Positions 33,203-41,072 of a stretch of 58,920 nt of DNA are shown here, in pieces. The translations under genes were made by a program, and so were the position numbers. The stretch's first letter is position 1; each line of letters opens with the position of its first letter. The notes under the pieces were generated by a model. The model saw nothing but the letters and a program-made list of their open reading frames with translations, was not told where the DNA came from and did no database searches. This DNA is from Polaribacter sp. (GTDB lineage Bacteria; Bacteroidota; Bacteroidia; Flavobacteriales; Flavobacteriaceae), in assembly GCA_029245785.1 (NCBI GenBank), contig JAQWOR010000060.1:1-58920 (forward strand), in the 5' to 3' direction.

Positions 33203-33793
33203 ATGAATTTTTTAAAAAAAATATTTAAATTTCCAGCAGAAGATGCTAAAGAAGAAGTCGCCAAAAAACAACAGGTCATTTTATCTTTGGATGACTCTTT
33301 TGTGCATCATTTTTTAAAAAAGGGCGGCAAATTTTTATACTGCACCAAAAAAAAGGAAATCACTTCTCATCTTCAAAATATCATTGAAGAAAACAATTGG
33401 AAAGAACTGGTTTGTATTGACAAAAACATCAGCAAGCATCTTAAAAATACAGACGTAGCTATTAAAGAAGACCTCAACCATACAGCGCCTTTTTTGACTT
33501 CATGCGAACACTTAATTGCAGACAATGGAGACATACTGCTTTCATCAAACCAATTAAAAAGCAAAAAGATTGCTGTACTTTCTGACCACTTCATCGTATA
33601 TGCCACTACAAGCCAGCTTGTTAAAAACACAGGGCAAGGTTTAACTGGAATCAAAACAAATTTTAAAAAAAACATACCAACAAATATCAGTTCGGTGAAA
33701 AACTTTACAATCAACAAAAGCGAGGAAAATTTTTTAAATTACGGCAACAGTAATTCAAAAAACTTATATTTGCTGCTGTTTGAAAACCTATAA
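33203..33793 (+). CDS. LUD domain protein (LutC/YkgG-like)
   Basis: 196 residues. Conserved pieces of the LUD fold: FLYCTKKKEITSHLQNII, CEHLIADNGDILLSSNQ (matching the ADTGS-like segment of LutC/YkgG), VYATTSQLVKN and the C-terminal NLYLLLFENL. LutC-type proteins take part in lactate utilisation complexes, but LutA and LutB are absent here, and the flavobacterial LUD protein next to ftsH and cdsA is of unknown role. Starts 16 bases after ftsH and ends 1 base before cdsA's start. Confidence 0.78.
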   Translation: MNFLKKIFKFPAEDAKEEVAKKQQVILSLDDSFVHHFLKKGGKFLYCTKKKEITSHLQNIIEENNWKELVCIDKNISKHLKNTDVAIKEDLNHTAPFLTSCEHLIADNGDILLSSNQLKSKKIAVLSDHFIVYATTSQLVKNTGQGLTGIKTNFKKNIPTNISSVKNFTINKSEENFLNYGNSNSKNLYLLLFENL

Positions 33794-33794
33794 C

Positions 33795-34595
33795 ATGAGT
33801 AACTTGACAAGAAGAGCAATTTCTGGATCTGTTTATGTTTCCCTTTTTATCTTTGCCATTCTTTTTAACGAAAAGAGCTATCTTATTTTAATAGGTGTTT
33901 TTGGCCTTATTTGCCTTTGGGAGCTTTCTAAATTAATTCAATTAAAAAGCATCATTCCCTATCTTCTATTACCAATATCAATTTATTGTACCTCATACTA
34001 CATTTCTAAAAATGGAATTCTGGCAATTTTAGGCATCACATTATTATGCGCTATTCGATTAATTTTTCATTTATATGACACTAAAAACAAATACCCTTCT
34101 AGTTTACTTAGTAAATTAGACCTAACAATACGCTATCTCATTTTCCCTTTTAGTTTTTTAGCATTGATTCCTTTTTCTTTTGGAAGCTACCAAAGTGACA
34201 TCATAATTTGCATCCTTATATTTATATGGATAAATGACAGTTTTGCTTTTATTGTTGGCACAACACTTGGAAAAAACAAATTATTTAAAAGAGTGTCTCC
34301 TAAAAAAACAATAGAAGGTTTTTTGGGCGGCTGGCTATTTTCTTTAGTTGCAGCGTTTATCATTTCAAAATACCACACTCAATCAAACATCAATTTACTA
34401 GACTGGATATTATTAGCCTCAATCGTTGCTGTTTTTGGAACTATTGGAGATTTAATTGAATCAAAATTTAAGCGGCAAGCAAACGCAAAAGATAGCGGAA
34501 CTCTGATTCCCGGACACGGCGGATTTTTAGATCGATTAGATAGTTTGTATTTTGTTGCTCCCTTTGTATATTTGTACCTACACTACATCATTTAA
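33795..34595 (+). CDS. cdsA: Phosphatidate cytidylyltransferase
   Basis: 266 residues from ATG 33795 (MSNLTRRAISG); a TTG five codons earlier would overlap the LUD gene. Six to eight membrane segments. The CdsA signature is present near the C-terminus: KRVSPKKTIEGFLGGW and FGTIGDLIESKFKRQANAKDSGTLIPGHGGFLDRLDS region (S-x27-D-like motif with K and D residues). It makes CDP-diacylglycerol from phosphatidate and CTP at the inner membrane. Followed by psd after 14 bases. Confidence 0.95.
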   Translation: MSNLTRRAISGSVYVSLFIFAILFNEKSYLILIGVFGLICLWELSKLIQLKSIIPYLLLPISIYCTSYYISKNGILAILGITLLCAIRLIFHLYDTKNKYPSSLLSKLDLTIRYLIFPFSFLALIPFSFGSYQSDIIICILIFIWINDSFAFIVGTTLGKNKLFKRVSPKKTIEGFLGGWLFSLVAAFIISKYHTQSNINLLDWILLASIVAVFGTIGDLIESKFKRQANAKDSGTLIPGHGGFLDRLDSLYFVAPFVYLYLHYII

Positions 34596-34609
34596 AAACA
34601 ACACCCCTT

Positions 34610-35263
34610 ATGTTTCATAAAGAAGGATTTAAAATTATTACAGTTACCTCATTAATTATTGTTGCAGGAATTTTATCTGCAGATACATTTATTGAAATAA
34701 TGTGGTTGCAAAAAACCATTCAAGTTATATTGATCTTATTTTTTGTAATTGTGTTGCAATTTTTTAGAAACCCAGCGAGAAATACAACACAAAATGACAA
34801 TCACATTATTGCTCCTGTAGATGGAAAAGTAGTGGTTATTGAAGAAGTTTTTGAACCTGAATTTTTCAAAGACAAAAGATTGCAAGTTTCCATCTTTATG
34901 TCCCCTTTAAATGTGCATGTTACCAGGTACGCATTGAGTGGCTTGGTAAAATACAGCAAATACCACCCCGGAAAATATTTAGTTGCTTGGCACCCAAAAG
35001 CATCAACAGAAAATGAACGAACTACCGTTGTAATTGAAAATGATGTGTTTGGACACGTCTTGTATCGTCAAATTGCGGGTGCACTAGCAAAACGAATTGT
35101 AAATTATGCCGCAGAAGGAGAACGCGCTGAGCAAGGTGCTGATGCTGGATTTATTAAATTTGGCTCGAGAGTAGATTTATATCTACCTTTAAACACCAAA
35201 ATAGATGTTAAAATTGGTGATGTCGTAAAAGGTGGCGAGCAAATTGTTGCCAGTAAACAATAA
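34610..35263 (+). CDS. psd: Phosphatidylserine decarboxylase
   Basis: 217 residues, the short (PSD-A) form. Two N-terminal hydrophobic stretches (about 8-24 and 31-49) anchor it. Seen: NHIIAPVDGKVVVIEEV, SIFMSPLNVHVTRYALSG (catalytic His region) and FIKFGSRVDLYLP, whose Gly-Ser is the self-cleavage site that creates the pyruvoyl group. It converts phosphatidylserine to phosphatidylethanolamine. The stop codon is directly followed by the ATG of the acyl-CoA-binding protein gene (35264). Confidence 0.94.
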   Translation: MFHKEGFKIITVTSLIIVAGILSADTFIEIMWLQKTIQVILILFFVIVLQFFRNPARNTTQNDNHIIAPVDGKVVVIEEVFEPEFFKDKRLQVSIFMSPLNVHVTRYALSGLVKYSKYHPGKYLVAWHPKASTENERTTVVIENDVFGHVLYRQIAGALAKRIVNYAAEGERAEQGADAGFIKFGSRVDLYLPLNTKIDVKIGDVVKGGEQIVASKQ

Positions 35264-35518
35264 ATGAATAGTGATTTAAACATACAACTTCAAGAAGCTT
35301 ATAAAAAAGTAAACCTAATTGAAGAACAATTGGCACCGGATACGATGCTAAAATTATACGCCTATTACAAACAAGCAACTCAAGGTGACACCTCGTTGTC
35401 TTCTGATTCAGAAATAGACCTAAGAAATGGTTTTAAATTCAATGCTTGGCTACAGTTAAAGGGCATGACTGTAGAAGATGCGAAAATTGCCTACATTAAT
35501 TTGGCTAAAAACCTTTAA
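35264..35518 (+). CDS. Acyl-CoA-binding protein (ACBP family)
   Basis: 84 residues, a single four-helix ACBP domain. Seen: QLQEAYKKVNLIEEQLAPDTMLKLYAYYKQATQGD (YGLYKQAT-like motif) and FNAWLQLKGMTVEDAKIAYINLAKNL (AW..LKGMS..EA...Y). It would bind long-chain acyl-CoA in the cytoplasm and hand it to lipid synthesis. Immediately abuts psd (TAAATG), so it is translated from the same operon as cdsA and psd. ACBP is mainly eukaryotic and found in scattered bacteria including flavobacteria. Confidence 0.92.
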   Translation: MNSDLNIQLQEAYKKVNLIEEQLAPDTMLKLYAYYKQATQGDTSLSSDSEIDLRNGFKFNAWLQLKGMTVEDAKIAYINLAKNL

Positions 35519-35534
35519 CTTTAAAAAATACATT

Positions 35535-36149
35535 ATGCAAAAATCACTTTTACTCCTACTTGTACTTTGCTTTTCATTACAAATAACATCTTGTAAAACT
35601 GACGCTAAAAAACCAACTGAAAAGATTGAAAAAACAGCAATGTTTTCTTTAAACAATGCCAAAAACAACATCAACTGGACTGCTTATAAAACCACCGATA
35701 AAATAGCTGTAAAAGGGAAATTTAAAAAAATAACCATTACAAAAAACGGAGACGGAAACTCTGTTAAAGAAGCCCTTAACAATGCCGAATTTTCTATCCC
35801 AGTAAGCAGTATTTTTACTTCGGACACCAGCAGAGATTTTAAAATTAGAAAATTCTTTTTTGGCGTAATGGATCATACTGAATTACTCTCTGGAGCTTTA
35901 GTTTTAGAAAATGACTCTACAGGTTATGCTACTATAACAATGAATGCCACTACAGAAAAACTCCCTTTCACCTATACTATTTCAGACAAAACATTTGCTC
36001 TAAACACTGTAATGAATTTAGACAACTGGCATACTAAAAACGCTGTAGATTCTTTAAATGCTGCTTGTAAAGAGCTGCATAAAGCTGCAGACGGAATTAG
36101 TAAAACATGGAGTGAAGTGGAGATTCAAATCACTTCTGTTTTTGAATAA
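35535..36149 (+). CDS. YceI-like lipoprotein
   Basis: 204 residues from ATG 35535 (a longer frame to 35478 overlaps the ACBP gene and lacks a signal). Residues 1-19 are a lipoprotein signal ending LQITSC, so it is anchored in the outer or inner membrane after export. The rest matches the YceI lipocalin-like fold: NINWTAYKTTDKIAVKGKFKKI at the start and repeated beta strands with a NLDNWHTKNAVDSLN segment late. The family binds polyisoprenoids or amphiphiles. Last gene of the rsfS-to-YceI run, ended by the palindromic terminator at 36164-36205. Confidence 0.85.
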   Translation: MQKSLLLLLVLCFSLQITSCKTDAKKPTEKIEKTAMFSLNNAKNNINWTAYKTTDKIAVKGKFKKITITKNGDGNSVKEALNNAEFSIPVSSIFTSDTSRDFKIRKFFFGVMDHTELLSGALVLENDSTGYATITMNATTEKLPFTYTISDKTFALNTVMNLDNWHTKNAVDSLNAACKELHKAADGISKTWSEVEIQITSVFE

Positions 36150-36163
36150 AATAACAAATAAAT

Positions 36164-36205
36164 CTTAATAAAAAAGCTTCACAATTGTGAAGCTTTTTTA
36201 TTAAG
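36164..36205. terminator. Perfect 42-base palindromic bidirectional terminator
   Basis: Arms of 21 bases at 36164-36184 and 36185-36205 (CTTAATAAAAAAGCTTCACAA and its exact complement) with no loop bases outside the fold. A- and T-runs suit both strands. It lies between the convergent YceI and ACMSD genes and contains the ACMSD stop codon (36201-36203). Confidence 0.85.
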
Positions 36206-37283
36206 ATAGAATTTTATTGACAAGGTTTTGTTTTGCCTTTGCATCATTGCCAAACAGCCAGCGCAAGGTATTGTCTTCCCAAATTTCATCATATTGTATC
36301 TGATTGACGATCTCTCGCTCTCTAGCCAAATCTAACAACTTCCCTGGATAAGAAGATTGTGCATCGCTTTCCATCTCTCCTAAAGGATATGGATCGTCTA
36401 AGCCCATAAGTATTTGATTAGACCCTTGACGCTCAACCAATAACTTTAATGAATCTGTATCGTGCACTAAGGTATCAAAATAGATATTCGGATGCCCAAC
36501 AGCTTTCCTTGGATGTGTTTTTCCTTCAAACAAATCTGGCCTCCCATCAAAGCCTTGAATTCTTCTTCCTAAATTCATTTGTGCCAACTGACCTCCATGT
36601 GCAAAACAAGTTCTAATATTCTTATACCGTTCTTGCAGGCCATTTAAAGTATAAAAATGATATGCATCAGCACATTGTGCCAACATCCAAATTAGATGAA
36701 AACGCCAATTTACATTTGCCAGTTTAATCATCTTATCTCCGTCATAGGGATGAATTTCAATCGCCAGATTGTACTTATCAGCCAATTCAAAAATAGGATC
36801 GTTCTCTTTCGAAAATATAGAATGCCATTCTCCAATTGAATCCATAAAATGTGTTGGTAAGCACAACACCTTCAATCCTAGTTCTTCTACACAACGTTCC
36901 ATTTCCCATAAGGCTCCCTGAATAAACCCAGGCTGTACCACAAATCCGCAGGTAAATTTAGAAGGATGCTCTTGTTGCACCTTTGCATTAAAATCATTTT
37001 GAAAACGCAATGCCAATTTCATTTCTTCCAACCGTAAACCATTGCCATACAGCTGAGATAATGTTAAAACTACCGCATGATCTAACTTGTTTTTCTCCAT
37101 CCACTCCAACTTCTCATCTAAGAAAAAGCTCGAATCAGTTACAGGACGTTTCCATCCTTTTTGTAACATGTGTTTTTTTTCTTCATCTACCCAAAAAATT
37201 TCCTTATCCTTCATAAAACCAGGAATTTGCTCTGGATAAGGTAGTAAATGTGAATGTCCGTTAATACGTAGTTTACGCTTCAT
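36201..37283 (-). CDS. 2-amino-3-carboxymuconate-6-semialdehyde decarboxylase (ACMSD)
   Basis: 360 residues of the amidohydrolase-like ACMSD family. Zinc ligands visible: HxH in NGHSHLLP (residues 9-11), His in IEIHPYDGD (about 177), His in FAHGGQL (about 228) and Asp in MGLDDPYPLG (about 295). It decarboxylates 2-amino-3-carboxymuconate semialdehyde, directing 3-hydroxyanthranilate carbon to 2-aminomuconate semialdehyde instead of quinolinate. Its start overlaps the upstream nbaC stop (TAATG), indicating coupled translation. Its stop lies inside the terminator palindrome. Confidence 0.9.
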   Translation of the reverse strand: MKRKLRINGHSHLLPYPEQIPGFMKDKEIFWVDEEKKHMLQKGWKRPVTDSSFFLDEKLEWMEKNKLDHAVVLTLSQLYGNGLRLEEMKLALRFQNDFNAKVQQEHPSKFTCGFVVQPGFIQGALWEMERCVEELGLKVLCLPTHFMDSIGEWHSIFSKENDPIFELADKYNLAIEIHPYDGDKMIKLANVNWRFHLIWMLAQCADAYHFYTLNGLQERYKNIRTCFAHGGQLAQMNLGRRIQGFDGRPDLFEGKTHPRKAVGHPNIYFDTLVHDTDSLKLLVERQGSNQILMGLDDPYPLGEMESDAQSSYPGKLLDLAREREIVNQIQYDEIWEDNTLRWLFGNDAKAKQNLVNKILS

Positions 37284-37813
37284 TATTTGTTAATTTTTAT
37301 TGGTGCTTCCATAACAGTAGCACACTTTGAACACGTACATTTCTTTTTATCCGAATAATAAGCATCAAAAATGGCAGGCATGTCTGTTTCTATATTTTCT
37401 AATGCAAAAGCCTCCCTATGCAATTGGCTTCCACAATTTTCACAATACCATTCCAAGCCATCTAACACCCCTTCTGGTCGTGGATACTCAATCACCAAAC
37501 CAACGGTATTTGCTTTTCGCTGTGGCGAATGCGGAATTTTCGCTGGCAATAGATAAATATCTCCTTCATTAATTTTTACATCTTGTGATTTTCCATCAAC
37601 CATGATTTTCAATACCATATCTCCTTCTACTTGATAGAAAAATTCTGGGGTCTCATTATAATGATAATCTTTTCTGCTATTAGGACCGCCAACAACCATC
37701 ACAATATAGTCTCCATTTTCCCAAACTACTTTATTACCAACAGGTGGTTTTAATAAATGTCGATGTTCATCAATCCACTTCTTAAAATTTAAAGGTGATA
37801 CCAATTTACTCAT
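37283..37813 (-). CDS. nbaC: 3-hydroxyanthranilate 3,4-dioxygenase
   Basis: 176 residues. The cupin fold contains the family segments NGDYIVMVVGGPNSRKDYHYNETPEFFYQVEGDMVLKI (iron ligand His and Glu) and LPAKIPHSPQRKANTVGLVIE (second His). A rubredoxin-like iron site is at the C-terminus: WYCENCGSQLHREAF and KKCTCSKC (CxxC pairs). It opens the ring of 3-hydroxyanthranilate with O2. Between SDR and ACMSD genes in the kynurenine operon, starting 75 bases after the SDR stop. Confidence 0.94.
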   Translation of the reverse strand: MSKLVSPLNFKKWIDEHRHLLKPPVGNKVVWENGDYIVMVVGGPNSRKDYHYNETPEFFYQVEGDMVLKIMVDGKSQDVKINEGDIYLLPAKIPHSPQRKANTVGLVIEYPRPEGVLDGLEWYCENCGSQLHREAFALENIETDMPAIFDAYYSDKKKCTCSKCATVMEAPIKINK

Positions 37814-37888
37814 ATCTTTAGTGTTTATAGAGACAGAATTTGAATGTCAAATTTTCTCTCTTGTTTATTGTTTTTCCTTTTTAATTTT

Positions 37889-38665
37889 TTATAGTGATTT
37901 TGTTCTTCCTCCATCTACAGGAATATTAATTCCATTGATAAAACTCGCCTTCTCACTGGCTAAAAACACTACTGCATTGGCAATTTCTTCTGGGGTCGCA
38001 AAGCGTTTTGCAGGCGATGCATTTTGCATCATTACCGCAACCTCATCCATTGTTTTTCCAGTTTTATTTGCTTTGTTTTTAATGATTTCATTTAGTCGTT
38101 CTGTTCCTGTTGCTCCAGGCAACACGTTATTTACAGTAATTCCGAATTGTCCCAGCTCATTTGCCAACGTTTTTGACCAACTTGCCACAGCTCCACGAAT
38201 GGTGTTTGAAACACCCAATCCATCTAAAGGTTGTTTTACCGAAGTAGAAATTATATTGATAATTCGACCAAAGCATGCTGTTTTCATAAACGGAACAACC
38301 GCCTGTACCAACACATGATTGCACTTTAAATGCTGTGTAAACGCAGCTTCAAACTCTTCTAAACCTGCGTTAAAAATAGGACCTCCAGCAGGACCACCTG
38401 TGTTGTTTACCAACACATGGAATTCTAAACTTGTTGCTTCTAATTGCGATTTCAATTCTAACGGATTTGAAAAATCAGCAACAATATAACGATGAGATTG
38501 CCCATTGTTTGGCAATTCTTTCAAGACCTTTTTTAACTTGTCTTCATTTCTTGCCACCAGCGTAACATTAACCCCTTCTGCTGCTAAACCAATAGCTGAT
38601 GCCTTACCAATACCCTGTGTGCTTCCACAAACCAGTGCGTTTTTATTTTCTATGTTTAAGTTCAT
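37889..38665 (-). CDS. SDR family protein of the kynurenine operon with altered catalytic residues
   Basis: 258 residues with a normal NAD(P) motif GSTQGIG (14-20), NNTGGPAGG (87-95) and the C-terminal PVDGGRTKSL. The catalytic YxxxK is replaced: S153 and R157 stand at the Tyr and Lys positions (GVSNTIRGAV), although STS precedes at about 140-142. This resembles the beta-ketoacyl-reductase-like SDR subgroup that lacks a complete tetrad. It lies in the operon between the aldehyde dehydrogenase and nbaC, so a role in kynurenine or aminomuconate turnover is inferred; redox activity is uncertain. Confidence 0.8.
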   Translation of the reverse strand: MNLNIENKNALVCGSTQGIGKASAIGLAAEGVNVTLVARNEDKLKKVLKELPNNGQSHRYIVADFSNPLELKSQLEATSLEFHVLVNNTGGPAGGPIFNAGLEEFEAAFTQHLKCNHVLVQAVVPFMKTACFGRIINIISTSVKQPLDGLGVSNTIRGAVASWSKTLANELGQFGITVNNVLPGATGTERLNEIIKNKANKTGKTMDEVAVMMQNASPAKRFATPEEIANAVVFLASEKASFINGINIPVDGGRTKSL

Positions 38666-38750
38666 TCTTTATCAGATATAAGACAAAAGAATCAAGAAAC
38701 AAGACAGTACTTTTAGTCTTTATTCTTTCATCTTACAGTCTTGGTTGTTT

Positions 38751-40190
38751 TTAATATTTAATACACACATTTTTCGCTTCTGTAAAAAACTGCAAGGCTT
38801 CAAATCCTCCTTCTCGTCCAACTCCAGAAGCTTTTACACCTCCAAAAGGCGTTCGTAAATCACGTAATAGCCATGTATTTACCCATACAATTCCTGCGTG
38901 AATTTCTTTTGAAATGCGCATGGTTCTCTTTAAATCATTTGTCCAAAGTGTGGCTGACAAACCATACTTTACATCATTTGCCAAAGCCAGTGCTTCTACA
39001 GCTGTTTTAAATGGCATCAACGTAACTACGGGACCAAAAATTTCTTCTTGATTCAATTTACAATTGTTGTCTTTTACCTCTATAATTGTAGGTTGTAAAT
39101 AATAACCATTCTCATAACCTTCAACAACAACTTGTTCTCCTCCTGCTAAAATTTCCCCACCTTCATCAGCTGCAATAGCAATATATGATTTTACTTTTTC
39201 TAAATGTGATTTTGAGACCAAGGCCCCTATATTAGTTTCTGAATCAAATGGGTTCCCTACTTTTAGTTGTTGTACTTTTTTAACGAAATCTGTTTTAAAT
39301 TTTTCATAGATACTTTCCTCCACAAAAATTCTACTTCCACACAAACAAATCTGGCCTTGATTCGAAAATGACGAACGCACTGTCGTCTTTAACATGTTGT
39401 CATAATCACAATCAGCAAAAATCAAATTCGGATTTTTACCGCCCAATTCCAACGATAACTTTTTGAACATCGGTGCGGCTACTCGTGCAATATGTGCACC
39501 TGTTGCGGTTCCTCCAGTAAATGAAATTGCTTTGATATGTGGATGTTCAACAATGGCTTGTCCTGTGGTAGTCCCTAATCCGTGAACAATGTTCAACACT
39601 CCTTTTGGCAAGCCTGCTTCATTACATATTTCTCCCAATAAATAGGCCGTCATTGGTGTTATTTCACTCGGCTTTGCAACTACACAATTTCCTGCGGCAA
39701 TTGCCGGAGCAATTTTCCAAGTAAATAAGTACAAAGGCAAATTCCACGGAGAAATACAGCTTACAACACCAATAGGTTGTCGCAAGGTATAATTCATGGC
39801 GTCCAAACCAATACTTTCATGTGCTTCAGATGAAAACTGTGTAATGGCATTTGCAAAATATTGAAAATTTGCAGCTGCTCTAGGAATGTCTATTGCTTTG
39901 GCTAATCGAAATGGTTTTCCGTTGTCTTTACTTTCTGCTTCGGCTAAAAAATCTAATTTTTCTTCAAGTAGTCCTGCTATTTTTGATAAAATCTTACTCC
40001 GCTCATCGATTGATGTATTGGACCAACCCGGAAATGCTTTTGTAGCGGCTTGATAGGCGTTTTCTACATCTTCTACATCAGAATTTGGGAGCTGCCCGTA
40101 GACTTCTCCAATTGATGGGTTGTAATTATCTATCCACCTGTTAGTGACAGGAGACAAAAACTCTCCGTTGATGTAGTTTTTTATGTTCAT
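38751..40190 (-). CDS. Aldehyde dehydrogenase, probably 2-aminomuconate-6-semialdehyde dehydrogenase
   Basis: 479 residues. ALDH motifs: VVSCISPWNLPLYLFTWKIAPA, SFTGGTATGAHI, LSLELGGKNPNLIFAD (general-base Glu), and GQICLCGSRI containing the catalytic Cys. Seen alongside ACMSD and a RidA protein, it most likely oxidises 2-aminomuconate semialdehyde to 2-aminomuconate with NAD+; 2-hydroxymuconate semialdehyde dehydrogenase is the closest alternative. Located 85 bases upstream of the SDR, downstream of the 345-base repeat/relic spacer. Confidence 0.88.
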   Translation of the reverse strand: MNIKNYINGEFLSPVTNRWIDNYNPSIGEVYGQLPNSDVEDVENAYQAATKAFPGWSNTSIDERSKILSKIAGLLEEKLDFLAEAESKDNGKPFRLAKAIDIPRAAANFQYFANAITQFSSEAHESIGLDAMNYTLRQPIGVVSCISPWNLPLYLFTWKIAPAIAAGNCVVAKPSEITPMTAYLLGEICNEAGLPKGVLNIVHGLGTTTGQAIVEHPHIKAISFTGGTATGAHIARVAAPMFKKLSLELGGKNPNLIFADCDYDNMLKTTVRSSFSNQGQICLCGSRIFVEESIYEKFKTDFVKKVQQLKVGNPFDSETNIGALVSKSHLEKVKSYIAIAADEGGEILAGGEQVVVEGYENGYYLQPTIIEVKDNNCKLNQEEIFGPVVTLMPFKTAVEALALANDVKYGLSATLWTNDLKRTMRISKEIHAGIVWVNTWLLRDLRTPFGGVKASGVGREGGFEALQFFTEAKNVCIKY

Positions 40191-40215
40191 TCTTCTTTTT
40201 ATTTTTTACCAACAT

Positions 40216-40510
40216 GTCTGGTCGAGCACAGTCGAGACCTCCTTAACTACCTAGATTGTACTTTGAATGCGTTGCATTTCTACATTCTGTTAAAATCAAT
40301 AACATATCATAATCATCAGTAGCCAAAGCTAGTTTTTTTCTTAGCACTCCATTTTTTAATTTTCTTTTCAAAATAAATAGCTTGCTCAACATCATTAAAA
40401 TTTTAACTAAATATCATTTGTAATTCCTGTATATAACAAGTCATCTGAACACTTTAATGTATAGACCTAATACGTTTTCATAATAACCTCTCAACTGCGC
40501 TCGAGGAGAC
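40216..40510. repeat. Inverted pair of GTCGAG-type repeats flanking the relic
   Basis: Left copy 40216-40239 (GTCTGGTCGAGCACAGTCGA and further) and right copy 40488-40510 (inverse, diverged at several bases) bracket about 250 bases that include the nuclease fragment. The core resembles the common Bacteroidetes GGTCGAGCGCAGTCGAGACC repeat. Confidence 0.6.
40243..40402 (-). pseudogene. GIY-YIG nuclease gene relic
   Basis: Minus-strand reading from 40402 gives NFNDVEQAIYFEKKIKKWSAKKK, then, after one extra base in a 7-A run (40333-40339), LALATDDYDMLLILTECRNATHS...to TAA at 40243. The segment matches the C-terminal half of small Bacteroidetes GIY-YIG endonucleases (the EKKIKKWS...K.LA region and CRN tail). 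The catalytic N-terminus is missing and TAA precedes it, so it is a dead fragment. Confidence 0.75.
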
Positions 40511-40536
40511 ATTTAGTTTGTTTTTCAAGATTCTAT

Positions 40537-40941
40537 TTATTCTTTCTTTTTATACGCCGTTACTTTGATCTCTACCACCAAATCTGGATGCGGCAACTGA
40601 TGCACTGCAACGGTCGTTCTTGTTGGCCCTGTTTCTTTGTCAAAAAATGCTGCATACGCTTTATTATAGCCTGCAAAATCATTCATATTCACTAAAAATG
40701 TAGACACATCAACAACATCTTTCAAACTCGCTCCCACTTGTTGTAAATTGGCATCGATGTTTTTCAATTCTTCTCGTGTTTGTTCTTCAATATTTAATTG
40801 TTTTGTGCCCATTGCATCAATAATCTCTACTCCAGCAATGCTATTGTCTGCTCTTCGAGAACTGGTTCCTGAAACAAAAATAAAATCTCCAACCACTTTT
40901 ACATGTGGATATGCGCCTCTTGGTGTTACTTTTTTCATCAT
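40537..40941 (-). CDS. RidA family protein, probable 2-aminomuconate deaminase
   Basis: 134 residues, full-length RidA/YjgF fold. Seen: [56 protein letters not shown] and the conserved Arg in [12 protein letters not shown]. YjgF-like 2-aminomuconate deaminase is a known member of the tryptophan/aminophenol pathways, and the neighbours (kmo, ALDH, ACMSD) support that role: 2-aminomuconate to 4-oxalocrotonate plus ammonia. Separated from kmo by a repeat-containing gap. Confidence 0.85.
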   Translation of the reverse strand: MMKKVTPRGAYPHVKVVGDFIFVSGTSSRRADNSIAGVEIIDAMGTKQLNIEEQTREELKNIDANLQQVGASLKDVVDVSTFLVNMNDFAGYNKAYAAFFDKETGPTRTTVAVHQLPHPDLVVEIKVTAYKKKE

Positions 40942-40951
40942 AATACTTGTG

Positions 40952-41070
40952 TCTCAGATCTCATAGATTTAAAATTCTGCGAGATCTCAATATAATTATT
41001 TATATCTAATAATTCATGTTTCATTTTTTTATCTCAGACCTCATAGATTTTAAAACCTGTGAGGTCTCTA
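40952..41070. repeat. Two related palindromic repeats between kmo and ridA
   Basis: Copies at 40952-40990 and 41032-41070 share CTCAGA(T/C)CTCATAGATTT; each is an imperfect inverted repeat (for example AGACCTCA with TGAGGTCT). Class of the Bacteroidetes CAGACCTCACAGGTTTT repeat. Between them is 41 bases of AT-rich sequence. Confidence 0.7.
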
Positions 41071-41072
41071 AA

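Larger units (their letters stand above)
40191..40536. other. Repeat-rich spacer in the kynurenine operon
   Basis: The 346 bases between the aldehyde dehydrogenase and ridA genes hold no intact gene. They contain the GIY-YIG relic (40243-40402) and two short inverted repeat copies at 40216-40239 and 40488-40510 (TGGTCGAGCACAGTCGAGACC and its diverged inverse). The rest shows nothing recognisable. Confidence 0.7.
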
